Source of the DNA: Flavobacteriaceae bacterium PS02293 | Lineage (GTDB): Bacteria > Bacteroidota > Bacteroidia > Flavobacteriales > Weeksellaceae | Direction: 5' to 3' | DNA length: 64,000 nt | Assembly: GCA_029960045.1 (NCBI GenBank) | Contig: JASCOV010000002.1 | Span: 496,001 to 560,000, forward strand | Shown here: piece by piece, positions 7,932 to 15,362 of the stretch | How the letters are laid out: the number at the start of each line of letters is the position of its first letter | How positions within the stretch are numbered: the stretch's first letter is position 1 | Notes under the pieces: generated by a model | What the model saw: only the letters and a program-made list of their open reading frames with translations | What the model was told of the DNA's origin: nothing | Database searches by the model: none | Position numbers and translations under genes: made by a program

Positions 7932-9149
7932 ATGAAAACAAATCAAAAATCTGCTGCCATTGGTTTCATCTTTATCACGCTGTTGATAGATATTACAGGC
8001 TGGGGAATCATCATTCCCGTAGTCCCGAAACTGATAGAAGAACTGATCCACGCAGACATCAGCGAGGCAGCAAAATATGGTGGCTGGTTAAGTTTTGCTT
8101 ATGCCTTTATCCAGTTTGTTTTCTCGCCATTCGTAGGCAATCTGAGTGATAAATATGGTCGCCGACCTGTGATCTTGCTTTCGCTTTTTGGATTTTCTGT
8201 AGATTATATTTTTCTGGCATTGGCACCAAGTATTTGGTGGCTTTTCGTTGGACGAATCATTGCGGGAATTACCGGTGCAAGCATCACGACTGCGAGTGCC
8301 TACATTGCGGATATCTCTACGGATGAAGATCGTGCAAAGAATTTCGGTATGATCGGGGCGGCGTTTGGTTTGGGCTTTATTATCGGACCTGTTTTGGGTG
8401 GTGTCTTAGGACATTATGGAGCGAGAGTTCCGTTCTATGCGGCAGCGGTTTTGTGTATGATCAATTTTATCTATGGCTATTTCGTGTTGCCGGAAAGTCT
8501 TTCCAAAGAAAACCGACGGGAGTTCAGCTGGAAAAGAGCTAACCCAATTGGATCTTTCAAATTCCTGAAAAAACATCCTGAGATCTCGGCACTTACAACG
8601 GCTTTGATTTTAATTTATATTGGCGGACACGCCGTGCAAAGTAACTGGAGTTTCTATACGATGTACCGATTCAGTTGGGATGAAAGAATGGTGGGGATTT
8701 CTCTTGGGGTTGTTGGTTTGTTGGTAGGTTTGGTGCAAGGAGTCTTAATCCGATGGATCAATCCGAAAATTGGTGATCAGAAAAGTATCTTTTATGGATT
8801 GATGCTTTACGCCATCGGAATGTTGCTTTATGCATTTGCTACGGAAGGATGGATGATGTTGGTCTTCACAATTCCTTACTGTCTGGGTGGGATCTGTGGT
8901 CCGGCGTTGCAATCGATTATTACCAAGAATATTCCGTCCAACGAACAAGGCGAACTGCAAGGTGCATTGACAAGTTTGATGAGTGCGACTTCTATTATTG
9001 GGCCACCATTGATGACGAATCTGTTCTATTACTTCACGCATAAAAATGCACCGTTTTTGTTTCCTGGTGCACCGTTTTTCTTAGCGTTTCTATTATTTGC
9101 AGTGAGTATTTATTTTGTTACTATTAGTTTTAAAGGGAAGAAATCTTAA
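7932..9149 (+). CDS. MFS drug exporter, Tet (TetA-like) family
   Basis: A 405-aa, twelve-helix major facilitator of the TCR/Tet subfamily, a proton-coupled drug exporter of the inner membrane. It shows the family opening [19 protein letters not shown], motif A between helices 2 and 3 ([16 protein letters not shown]), and the antiporter motif C in helix 5 ([15 protein letters not shown]). Length fits the family. Chromosomal homologues of this kind in flavobacteria are common, and resistance to tetracycline cannot be inferred from sequence alone. The stop codon overlaps that of the convergent CLC gene, and no terminator is visible between them. Confidence 0.88.
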   Translation: MKTNQKSAAIGFIFITLLIDITGWGIIIPVVPKLIEELIHADISEAAKYGGWLSFAYAFIQFVFSPFVGNLSDKYGRRPVILLSLFGFSVDYIFLALAPSIWWLFVGRIIAGITGASITTASAYIADISTDEDRAKNFGMIGAAFGLGFIIGPVLGGVLGHYGARVPFYAAAVLCMINFIYGYFVLPESLSKENRREFSWKRANPIGSFKFLKKHPEISALTTALILIYIGGHAVQSNWSFYTMYRFSWDERMVGISLGVVGLLVGLVQGVLIRWINPKIGDQKSIFYGLMLYAIGMLLYAFATEGWMMLVFTIPYCLGGICGPALQSIITKNIPSNEQGELQGALTSLMSATSIIGPPLMTNLFYYFTHKNAPFLFPGAPFFLAFLLFAVSIYFVTISFKGKKS

Positions 9150-10396
9150 GCCTTCGGAGCGTAAGTGTAAACATTGTAAGGCAATATTCTCTGCGCTGTT
9201 TTCTGCGCTAAAATACATCCCAACAAAATAGGGAAGAACAAAGCGTAGCCGTTTGGTACCAAACTACAAGTTAATATCAATGCGGTAAATGGTGCGTAGA
9301 TTGCGGCTGATAATGTGGCAGCGATTCCTATCAAAACAAAATTGATCAAGATCAAAGACGTTCCGAAAAAGGTGTTGCACGCTATTGCAAATGCCAATCC
9401 TAAATAAGCACCAACCACAATACTCGGTGCAAAAACGCCACCGTCTCCGCCTGCTCCTAATGTAAGAGAGGATGCTAATGGTTTTAATAAAATCAAAGCG
9501 AAAAGAAACAACAGGGAATAACTCTGTGGATGATTGATTAATTCATTTAGTGAATGGTAACTGTCGCCATATAAAAAAGGAAAAATACAAATCAAAGTTC
9601 CGACTGCCAAAGCACCAAGATTTACTCTTAAAAAATTGTTGTTGATTCCGGAAAAGAATTCTTTCATCCTGATGACCAAAACTGTAAAATAAACAGACAA
9701 TGTTCCGCTGAGTAAACTAAGGATGACCATAAAAGGTACAGCAATCCAATGCCATTCGGTCACTGGCAAACTGATCAACGAAGTAGATGGGAAATAATAA
9801 AGAAACAACCAAGACAACAAAGCCGAAGCCGAACAACTGATGAATAAAGTCTTACTAAACTTCCTCGCAATCACTTCCAAAGCAAACAGAAAACCGACCA
9901 GCGGATTTCCGAATAGGACGCCTACGCCAGCAACTACACCAGCACAAATCAATTCTAACTTATAAACATTCGCAGCGAATTCTTTTTCGTAAACGGAATT
10001 ACCGATTGTAGCTGTTGCAACGACTGTTGAAACTTCGATACCAGTTGATCCTCCAAATATTACCGTTAAAAAACCATTGAAATAATGCGACGGTATTTTG
10101 AAAAAAGGAAGATGGTCTTTCCGCTGATCTACGGTTTTGTAAATTTCCGTGATGCCTTTGTTCTTTCTATTTTTGAAAAGATATTTTCTTAAAAAGTATA
10201 TAGCGGTAATTCCAATTGTGGGAAGAATTATAAATAAATATGAATTGTTTTTCTCAGCAAATTCAAAGATATGTTCCTGACAGAACTCTGTGATTTTTTT
10301 TAATGAAAGTGCTAAAAAAGATGCTATTATTGTGATGAATAATGATGATGTGATTAATTTGAAATAATTGTGCGCCTGTACTTTTTGTCTTTTCAT
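9146..10396 (-). CDS. CLC-family chloride channel/transporter homologue, divergent pore motifs
   Basis: A 416-aa membrane protein with the CLC fold. Recognisable segments: [14 protein letters not shown] (residues 79-92, the place of GSGIPE), [13 protein letters not shown] (115-127, the place of G-R/K-E-G-P), FALEVIAR (171-178, near the internal proton glutamate), and [12 protein letters not shown] (314-325, the GxFxP loop). The gating glutamate position is Thr here and the filter Ser position is Lys. Family members carry Cl-, F- or NO3- as channels or proton antiporters, and with these changes the ion and mechanism are open. It is convergent with the TetA-like gene. Confidence 0.85.
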   Translation of the reverse strand: MKRQKVQAHNYFKLITSSLFITIIASFLALSLKKITEFCQEHIFEFAEKNNSYLFIILPTIGITAIYFLRKYLFKNRKNKGITEIYKTVDQRKDHLPFFKIPSHYFNGFLTVIFGGSTGIEVSTVVATATIGNSVYEKEFAANVYKLELICAGVVAGVGVLFGNPLVGFLFALEVIARKFSKTLFISCSASALLSWLFLYYFPSTSLISLPVTEWHWIAVPFMVILSLLSGTLSVYFTVLVIRMKEFFSGINNNFLRVNLGALAVGTLICIFPFLYGDSYHSLNELINHPQSYSLLFLFALILLKPLASSLTLGAGGDGGVFAPSIVVGAYLGLAFAIACNTFFGTSLILINFVLIGIAATLSAAIYAPFTALILTCSLVPNGYALFFPILLGCILAQKTAQRILPYNVYTYAPKA

Positions 10397-10532
10397 TTCC
10401 TAAACTCTTACTGGTCACAAATTTACGGTAAAATGTCCAAAATTATTTCCAAGCGAAGATGACATATCTCTTTTTATCAATTTTATAATAAATTTAATAA
10501 TGTTCTGTGTATCACTTTTCTAAATCTTTGCT

Positions 10533-10540
10533 TAATTTTG
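10533..10540 (+). promoter_or_regulatory. putative -7 element of tatA
   Basis: TAATTTTG matches TAnnTTTG and ends 4 nt before the tatA ATG, which would give a leaderless or nearly leaderless message. No clear -33 element. Confidence 0.35.
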
Positions 10541-10544
10541 TCAA

Positions 10545-10862
10545 ATGGAATTGAGTATTGGAGAAATGCTGATGATTGCTTTGGCGATCGTTGTTTTATT
10601 CGGCCCAGATAAATTGCCTGAGATCGCAAGAGGTCTTGGTGAAGGCGTGCGCAAGATGCGCGGCGCTGTGGACGATATCAAAACCGAAATAATGAAAGAA
10701 GCTGATAATCCGCTTTCCGAGATCAAAAAAGAAATTGATAACGTGAAAAAGTCTGCTCAGGATTATAATCCACTTGCTAATAATTCTCTTCCAACAACTG
10801 AAGAGAAGCCTAAAATAGATCTTTCCAAAGACGACTCTCACGAAGGGCCAGTAAGCCGATAA
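10545..10862 (+). CDS. tatA: twin-arginine translocase subunit TatA/TatB family
   Basis: A 105-aa single-span protein of the Sec-independent Tat pathway, which exports folded proteins. The short N-terminal helix (IGEMLMIALAIVVLF) is followed by the invariant F-G hinge (FGPDKLPEIARGLGEGVRKM, residues 19-38), an amphipathic helix, and an acidic, disordered tail. Length and the GPDKLPE hinge fit TatA/TatE. No tatC is in the window. Five bases separate it from the PAP2 gene, so they are probably cotranscribed. Confidence 0.9.
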   Translation: MELSIGEMLMIALAIVVLFGPDKLPEIARGLGEGVRKMRGAVDDIKTEIMKEADNPLSEIKKEIDNVKKSAQDYNPLANNSLPTTEEKPKIDLSKDDSHEGPVSR

Positions 10863-10866
10863 TTTT

Positions 10867-11427
10867 ATGAACGGATTGATCGAAAAAGACCAACAGCTTC
10901 TTCTTTTCCTGAATGGATTGGGTAATTCTGCCTTTGATCCGTTTTGGCTCACGGTTACTGGAAAATGGTTCTGGATTCCGTTTTACGCTATTTTACTTTA
11001 TTTACTTTACAAAAGTTTTCCGCTTAAGAAATTACTTTTCGTTTTAATATTCATTACGATTGGAATTACAATTTCTGATCAATTAGCAGGAATTTTCAAA
11101 CACGGCATTGAGAGATTCAGGCCTTGTCATACAGAATCTTTAATTGCTCATATGCGTCTTGTTATTTGCGGTGGTAATTATGGATTTTATTCATCACACG
11201 CTTCTAACTCCTTTTTCTTATTCAATTTTCTGACCATTATGGTTGGAAAAAAGTATAAATATCTGCCTTATATTTTGTTTGTTTGGGCAAGTATTGTTTC
11301 TTACAGCCGAATCTATCTTGGTGTTCATTTTCCTTTGGATATTGCGTTTGGCGCAGCCGTTGGATTTCTTTTAGGTGGCGTTTTAGCAAATCTTGCACAG
11401 AAAGTTGTGAATAAGCAATCGGTTTAA
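10867..11427 (+). CDS. PAP2-superfamily membrane phosphatase
   Basis: A 186-aa membrane protein with all three PAP2 acid-phosphatase signatures: K-H-G-I-E-R-F-R-P (KX6RP, near residue 78), Y-S-S-H-A (the PSGH motif, near 104) and S-R-I-Y-L-G-V-H-F-P-L-D (SRX5HX3D, near 145). Such enzymes dephosphorylate lipid phosphates such as undecaprenyl pyrophosphate, phosphatidate or lipid A. The exact substrate is not readable, and a role in undecaprenyl-PP recycling is an inference. It sits between tatA and an acyltransferase gene in the same direction. Confidence 0.9.
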   Translation: MNGLIEKDQQLLLFLNGLGNSAFDPFWLTVTGKWFWIPFYAILLYLLYKSFPLKKLLFVLIFITIGITISDQLAGIFKHGIERFRPCHTESLIAHMRLVICGGNYGFYSSHASNSFFLFNFLTIMVGKKYKYLPYILFVWASIVSYSRIYLGVHFPLDIAFGAAVGFLLGGVLANLAQKVVNKQSV

Positions 11428-11449
11428 TTATTTTAAAATCGATTTTCCT

Positions 11450-12556
11450 TTGAACCAAAAACTGACTCAGAAATTTTATGGACTAGATAATTTGCGTGCT
11501 TTCGCAATTATTTTTGTATTCCTGTTTCACTATTTTATTTTGAGTGGAGGCGAACCAAATTGGCTTCCTGATTTAGCAAGGTTTGGCTGGACTGGTGTGG
11601 ATTTATTTTTCGTTTTGAGTGGTTTTTTGATTTCGTCTCAACTGTTTCAGGAAATTAAAACTGAAAATAATATCTCTTTAAAAAACTTCTTTCTAAAAAG
11701 GGTTTTCAGGATTTTGCCTGCATACTTATTTACGGTTGGATTATATTTCTGTTTGCCATTTTTTCGTGAAAGAGAAAGTCTACCGCCGTTATGGAAATTC
11801 CTGACTTTTACTCAAAATATTGGATTAGATGTTTATAACGAAGGCACATTTTCACATTGCTGGTCATTGTGTGTAGAGGAACATTTCTATTTGTTCCTTC
11901 CATTGATTTTGATGTTTATTCTATCTGAAAAATGGATGGAAAGATCTTATTTGATTTTAATTCTGCTTTTCGTTTTTGGAATTGCAATCAGAATTTACAG
12001 TTACAACAATTTTTACTTGCCACATATTGCTGACGATGATAGCAGAATGTATTGGTACAAATATATTTATTACACGACTTACAGCCGTTTAGATGGTTTG
12101 TTAGCAGGTGTTTTGATTGCAGGACTTTATCATTTTTATCCTAAAATCTGGACTAAGATTTCTTCTTTTGGAAACTGGCTCTTATTCTTTGGATTGATGA
12201 TCTTGATAGCAACATATTTCTTATGTGAAGATCAGATGACTTTTGATGCGACAGTTTTTGGATTTCCTTTGGTTGCTTTGGGTTACGGATTTCTTGTTCT
12301 TGGAGCGATTTCTCCAACAAGTTTTTTATTCAAATGGGATTCAAAAATATTGACTAAAATTGCGACTCTTTCCTACGCTATATATTTGACGCACAAAGGT
12401 GTTATTCATATGACGCATCAATTTTTGGAAAACTTTGAAATTAATAGTAATTTGATGCTGGTAATTTGTATGATTACTTGTTTTGGTTTTGCTCAGATTG
12501 TCCATTGGATTGTGGAGAAGCCATTTATGAAACTTAGAAAGAGATTTGTGAAATAA
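11450..12556 (+). CDS. acyltransferase 3 family protein (OafA/YrhL type)
   Basis: A 368-aa integral membrane O-acyltransferase. It opens with LDNLRAFAIIFVFLFHYF, which contains the family R-X10-H catalytic pattern, followed by GWTGVDLFFVLSGFLIS, LKRVFRILPAYL and FSHCWSLCVEEHFYLFLP (the conserved W-S-L-x-x-E-E-x-F-Y-L block). About ten membrane spans. Homologues acetylate cell-surface polysaccharide, LPS or peptidoglycan. The frame opens at a TTG 22 nt after the PAP2 stop, and no ATG is available near the conserved start, so TTG is the likely initiator. Confidence 0.87.
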   Translation: MNQKLTQKFYGLDNLRAFAIIFVFLFHYFILSGGEPNWLPDLARFGWTGVDLFFVLSGFLISSQLFQEIKTENNISLKNFFLKRVFRILPAYLFTVGLYFCLPFFRERESLPPLWKFLTFTQNIGLDVYNEGTFSHCWSLCVEEHFYLFLPLILMFILSEKWMERSYLILILLFVFGIAIRIYSYNNFYLPHIADDDSRMYWYKYIYYTTYSRLDGLLAGVLIAGLYHFYPKIWTKISSFGNWLLFFGLMILIATYFLCEDQMTFDATVFGFPLVALGYGFLVLGAISPTSFLFKWDSKILTKIATLSYAIYLTHKGVIHMTHQFLENFEINSNLMLVICMITCFGFAQIVHWIVEKPFMKLRKRFVK

Positions 12557-12562
12557 ATTTCC

Positions 12563-13036
12563 TTAATCGTTATGATATGGTTTCCCTTGCAGAATTGTTG
12601 CTGCTCTGTAAATCTGTTCTACAAAAAATAACCGGATCATTTGGTGAGTGAAAGTCATTTTCGACAGAGAGATTTTTTCATTTGATCTTTGGTAGATTTC
12701 TTCCGAAAAACCGTAAGCGCCACCAATTAAGATATTAACTTTTTTCACAGAACTTCCCATCCAGAAATCGATTTTTTCTGAGAATTCGCGGCTTGTGAAT
12801 TGCTTTCCTTTTTCGTCTAATAGAATTACGAGTTCAGAAGATTCAATCTGATTCAGGAATAATTTGGCTTCTTCTTTTTTTAATTGATCTGGTGTCAGGT
12901 TTTTAGCATTCTTGATATCAGGAATTTCGAGAAGTTCGAAGTTCCAATGTTTCGGGATTCGGGGAAGATAATATTTGATGAGAGAGATGATTTCTTTGTC
13001 ATCCGTTTTCCCAATGCAGATCAAATTAATACGCAT
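12563..13036 (-). CDS. rlmH: 23S rRNA (pseudouridine-1915-N3)-methyltransferase RlmH
   Basis: A 157-aa SPOUT-class methyltransferase that modifies pseudouridine 1915 in helix 69 of 23S rRNA using SAM. Diagnostic segments: the start MRINLICIGKT, the knot region ILLDEKGKQFTSREFSEKI, the SAM-binding loop NILIGGAYGFSEEIYQRS, and the C-terminal LFFVEQIYRAATILQGKPYHND. Full length for the family. It is convergent with the acyltransferase and divergent from yihY. Confidence 0.96.
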   Translation of the reverse strand: MRINLICIGKTDDKEIISLIKYYLPRIPKHWNFELLEIPDIKNAKNLTPDQLKKEEAKLFLNQIESSELVILLDEKGKQFTSREFSEKIDFWMGSSVKKVNILIGGAYGFSEEIYQRSNEKISLSKMTFTHQMIRLFFVEQIYRAATILQGKPYHND

Positions 13037-13040
13037 TTAC

Positions 13041-13061
13041 TATATTTGTGGGGCAAAGATA
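13041..13061. promoter_or_regulatory. face-to-face -7 elements for yihY (+) and rlmH (-)
   Basis: TATATTTG at 13041-13048 on the plus strand (for the gene at 13067) and TATCTTTG at 13061-13054 on the minus strand (for rlmH). The two -7 elements are 5 nt apart and point at each other, so both transcripts would start within the same few bases. No strong -33 boxes were seen. Confidence 0.45.
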
Positions 13062-13066
13062 AATGA

Positions 13067-14002
13067 ATGGCAAAAAAAATACAGCGTTTTTTCCTTAAAA
13101 TCAAAAATTTTTTCGACGGAATTCATATCCCTGTTTTAGGGATTTCTCTGTGGAAAATGTTCTCGATCTATTCTGATGCGATTTTCAAAAATCCTTTGGG
13201 AAGGCAGGCTGCGAGTATTTCGTGGAACTTTTTCCTGAGTCTTTTTCCGATGATTCTATTCTTTTTGTCTGTTCTGCCATTTATGCCGCATTACGATAAG
13301 CTTCAGTTTTATATTTTCGAAGTTTTAATGCCAAGGGTTTTTCCATCTCATATGCAAAGCGATGTAACAAACTATATTCAGGAAAATATTATTCCGAATA
13401 TGAAATCGATTAGTAATCTGACGATTTTATTATCATTCGTTTTTGCGACCAATGGCTGTTTTACTTTGATTAATGGATTTAATAGGAACACAGAGCTCTC
13501 AAGGACTTTTGTGAAAGAATATCTTTTGGCAATGCTGGTTACGATCTGTTTCCTGACATTGGTTTGCCTTTCGATTTTCGGAATCTATTACAGTGAGGTT
13601 GTTCTGAAGCTTTACACACCGACTTACGATATTGGCTGGTTCACAAAGAACCTAACAAAGATTATCAGTTTTGTATCATTTCCATTATTCTATTTTGTGC
13701 TGTTGACCTTATTCTATTGGGTTGGTTGTCTTAAAATCACAAGAATCAGAGAAGCGTTTCCAGGTGCAGTTTTGACGACAGTTTTGTTTGTTTTATTAAC
13801 ATACTTCTTTGCGATTTATGTTGCGAATATTGCCCGATATAATGTACTTTACGGTTCGATTGGTTCGATTATTTTGGTAATGGTTTGGGTAAATGTGAAT
13901 GTGTTTTTGGTATTAATGGGAAATGAACTGAATCTAGCCATTAAAAAAGTGAAGCTTGAGAAGATTGTTCGGGATGAGATGAGAACAATTAATGAATTTT
14001 AA
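13067..14002 (+). CDS. YihY/virulence factor BrkB family membrane protein
   Basis: A 311-aa inner-membrane protein of the YihY/BrkB (COG1295) family. It has the characteristic start region FKNPLGRQAASISWNFFLSLFPMILFFLSVLP, a central ATNGCFTLINGFNR, and AIYVANIARYNVLYGSIGSIILVMVWVNVNVFLVLMGNELN near the C-terminus. Six membrane spans. The family was once misnamed RNase BN; its biochemical role is unknown, with a transport or envelope function suspected. The ATG is 5 nt after the TSS region inferred from the -7 element. Confidence 0.92.
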   Translation: MAKKIQRFFLKIKNFFDGIHIPVLGISLWKMFSIYSDAIFKNPLGRQAASISWNFFLSLFPMILFFLSVLPFMPHYDKLQFYIFEVLMPRVFPSHMQSDVTNYIQENIIPNMKSISNLTILLSFVFATNGCFTLINGFNRNTELSRTFVKEYLLAMLVTICFLTLVCLSIFGIYYSEVVLKLYTPTYDIGWFTKNLTKIISFVSFPLFYFVLLTLFYWVGCLKITRIREAFPGAVLTTVLFVLLTYFFAIYVANIARYNVLYGSIGSIILVMVWVNVNVFLVLMGNELNLAIKKVKLEKIVRDEMRTINEF

Positions 14003-14083
14003 TTCAGATCTAAACTTAATTTTAAATCGAAAAATTATTATATTTACAATACTTAAAAGCAATTAATACTAAAATATAAGAAT

Positions 14084-14194
14084 ATGGCAAAAGGTCAGGA
14101 CGTAAAAAAAGCTGTAAAAAAGGAACCTCTTAAAACAGCAAAAGAAAAAAAAGAAGCAAAGAGAGATAAGAAAAATGCTTCTAAAAGAGACTAA
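14084..14194 (+). CDS. small highly basic protein, 36 aa
   Basis: An ATG frame of 36 codons that starts MAKGQDVKKAVKKEPLK and continues almost entirely with Lys, Ala, Glu, Arg and Asp to a final KRD. It has its own terminator 9 nt after the stop and lies 81 nt after the yihY gene. Short Lys-rich proteins starting M-A/S-K-G-Q-D are known to me as hypothetical proteins of flavobacteria. The composition suggests a nucleic-acid- or ribosome-associated peptide, but no function is established. Confidence 0.7.
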   Translation: MAKGQDVKKAVKKEPLKTAKEKKEAKRDKKNASKRD

Positions 14195-14202
14195 AAATTA
14201 GA

Positions 14203-14233
14203 AACCTTTCAATGTTAATTGGAAGGTTTTTTC
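14203..14233 (+). terminator. terminator after the 36-aa basic protein gene
   Basis: AACCTTTCAAT (14203-14213) pairs with ATTGGAAGGTT (14218-14228; one G-U) around a 4-nt loop and is followed by a T-run. Confidence 0.85.
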
Positions 14234-14297
14234 TTGGATTATTTTCAAATAATAATTTCTTAAAATAAGTTAAATTGGGAATGATTTTTGTTAATTT

Positions 14298-15362
14298 GTG
14301 TTAAGTAAAATTATAGCCTTGAAAGCACAAATTAAACCGTTTTTTTATATTCTGTTTTTGACTTTTCTATTTTCCTGTCAAAAGAAAATCGAAAAAGTAG
14401 AACCTTCATTTTATTATTGGAAAAGTGATGAATGGAGACTTTCTGCAAATGAAAATAATGCGATTGATTCTCTTAGAATTAAAAATCTTTACATCAAATT
14501 TTTTGAAGTTGATCACACAGAAGCTTTGGGGAATTTTCCCATTTCTAAAGTAAATTTGAGTTTTGATGAGGATTATGGGCAAAAACATATTGATGTTAAT
14601 ATTATTCCGACAATCTACATTCGGAATGAAGTATTCCTAAAAACGAATGGGAAAAGCATAGATTCGTTAGCGGATAATGTCAATTTTTTGATTGATAAAT
14701 ATACCAAAGAAAAATTCAAAAAGTATCAGGTCAAAGAATTTCAAATGGATTGCGACTGGACTCCGAAATCCAAAAGTAATTACTTTCTTTTTCTGAAAAA
14801 GCTCAAAGAAATTTCCAAAAAAGAAATCTCATGCACGCTGAGATTGTATCCTTACAAATATCCTGATAAAATAGGAATTCCGCCTGTGGATAAAGCGATG
14901 TTGATGTGTTATAATCTTTTACCGCCAACAGAAAGTCAGTTTCAAAATTCGATTCTTGATAATAAGGAGTTGGAAAAGTATCTCAAAAACGTGAAACAAT
15001 ATCCGCTTCATCTGGATATTGCATTACCAATTTTTTCCTGGATGCAAATCTATCAGAACAACCGTTTTGTGGACGTAGTTTATGGAAGTAATGATTTTGA
15101 AAAAAACTTAAAAGTCATAAAACCGCTTTGGTATGAATCAAAGGTAGATACAACGATTAATAATATTTACATCAGAAAAGGCGATAAAATTAAATTTGAA
15201 AAAATAAGTTCTGAAAATTTGACAAAATCTATTAAACTTTTGAAGAAATATGGACATTGGAACAAGGAAACCCGAGTGTCATTATTCAGTCTGGACGAAT
15301 CTATTTTAAACAACTTTAGCAATGAAGAACTTTCTCAGATTTATATTGGTTTTACTAAGTAA
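14298..15362 (+). CDS. lipoprotein of unknown function with TIM-barrel-like sequence, 354 aa
   Basis: The frame opens at a GTG (14298); a TTG at 14319 would give a tighter lipoprotein signal (KAQIKPFFYILFLTFLFSC with lipobox L-F-S-C). The mature part contains FQMDCDWTPKSKSNYFLFLKKLKE, then SCTLRLYPYKYPDKIGIPPVD and AMLMCYNLL, later HLDIALPIFSWM. These alternating beta-strand/helix segments with Asp residues look like a (beta/alpha)8 glycoside-hydrolase-like barrel, but I cannot name a family. Its last 41 nt overlap the start of the next gene, so the two are probably translated together. Confidence 0.7.
   Translation: MLSKIIALKAQIKPFFYILFLTFLFSCQKKIEKVEPSFYYWKSDEWRLSANENNAIDSLRIKNLYIKFFEVDHTEALGNFPISKVNLSFDEDYGQKHIDVNIIPTIYIRNEVFLKTNGKSIDSLADNVNFLIDKYTKEKFKKYQVKEFQMDCDWTPKSKSNYFLFLKKLKEISKKEISCTLRLYPYKYPDKIGIPPVDKAMLMCYNLLPPTESQFQNSILDNKELEKYLKNVKQYPLHLDIALPIFSWMQIYQNNRFVDVVYGSNDFEKNLKVIKPLWYESKVDTTINNIYIRKGDKIKFEKISSENLTKSIKLLKKYGHWNKETRVSLFSLDESILNNFSNEELSQIYIGFTK

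Noticed and set aside
7932-9149. Call as a proven tetracycline resistance gene
   Set aside because: Family membership is clear, but chromosomal TetA-like exporters are common and substrate specificity cannot be read from motifs.
9140-9160. Possible terminator between the convergent TetA-like and CLC genes
   Set aside because: The stop codons overlap but no stem-loop with a T-run was found there.
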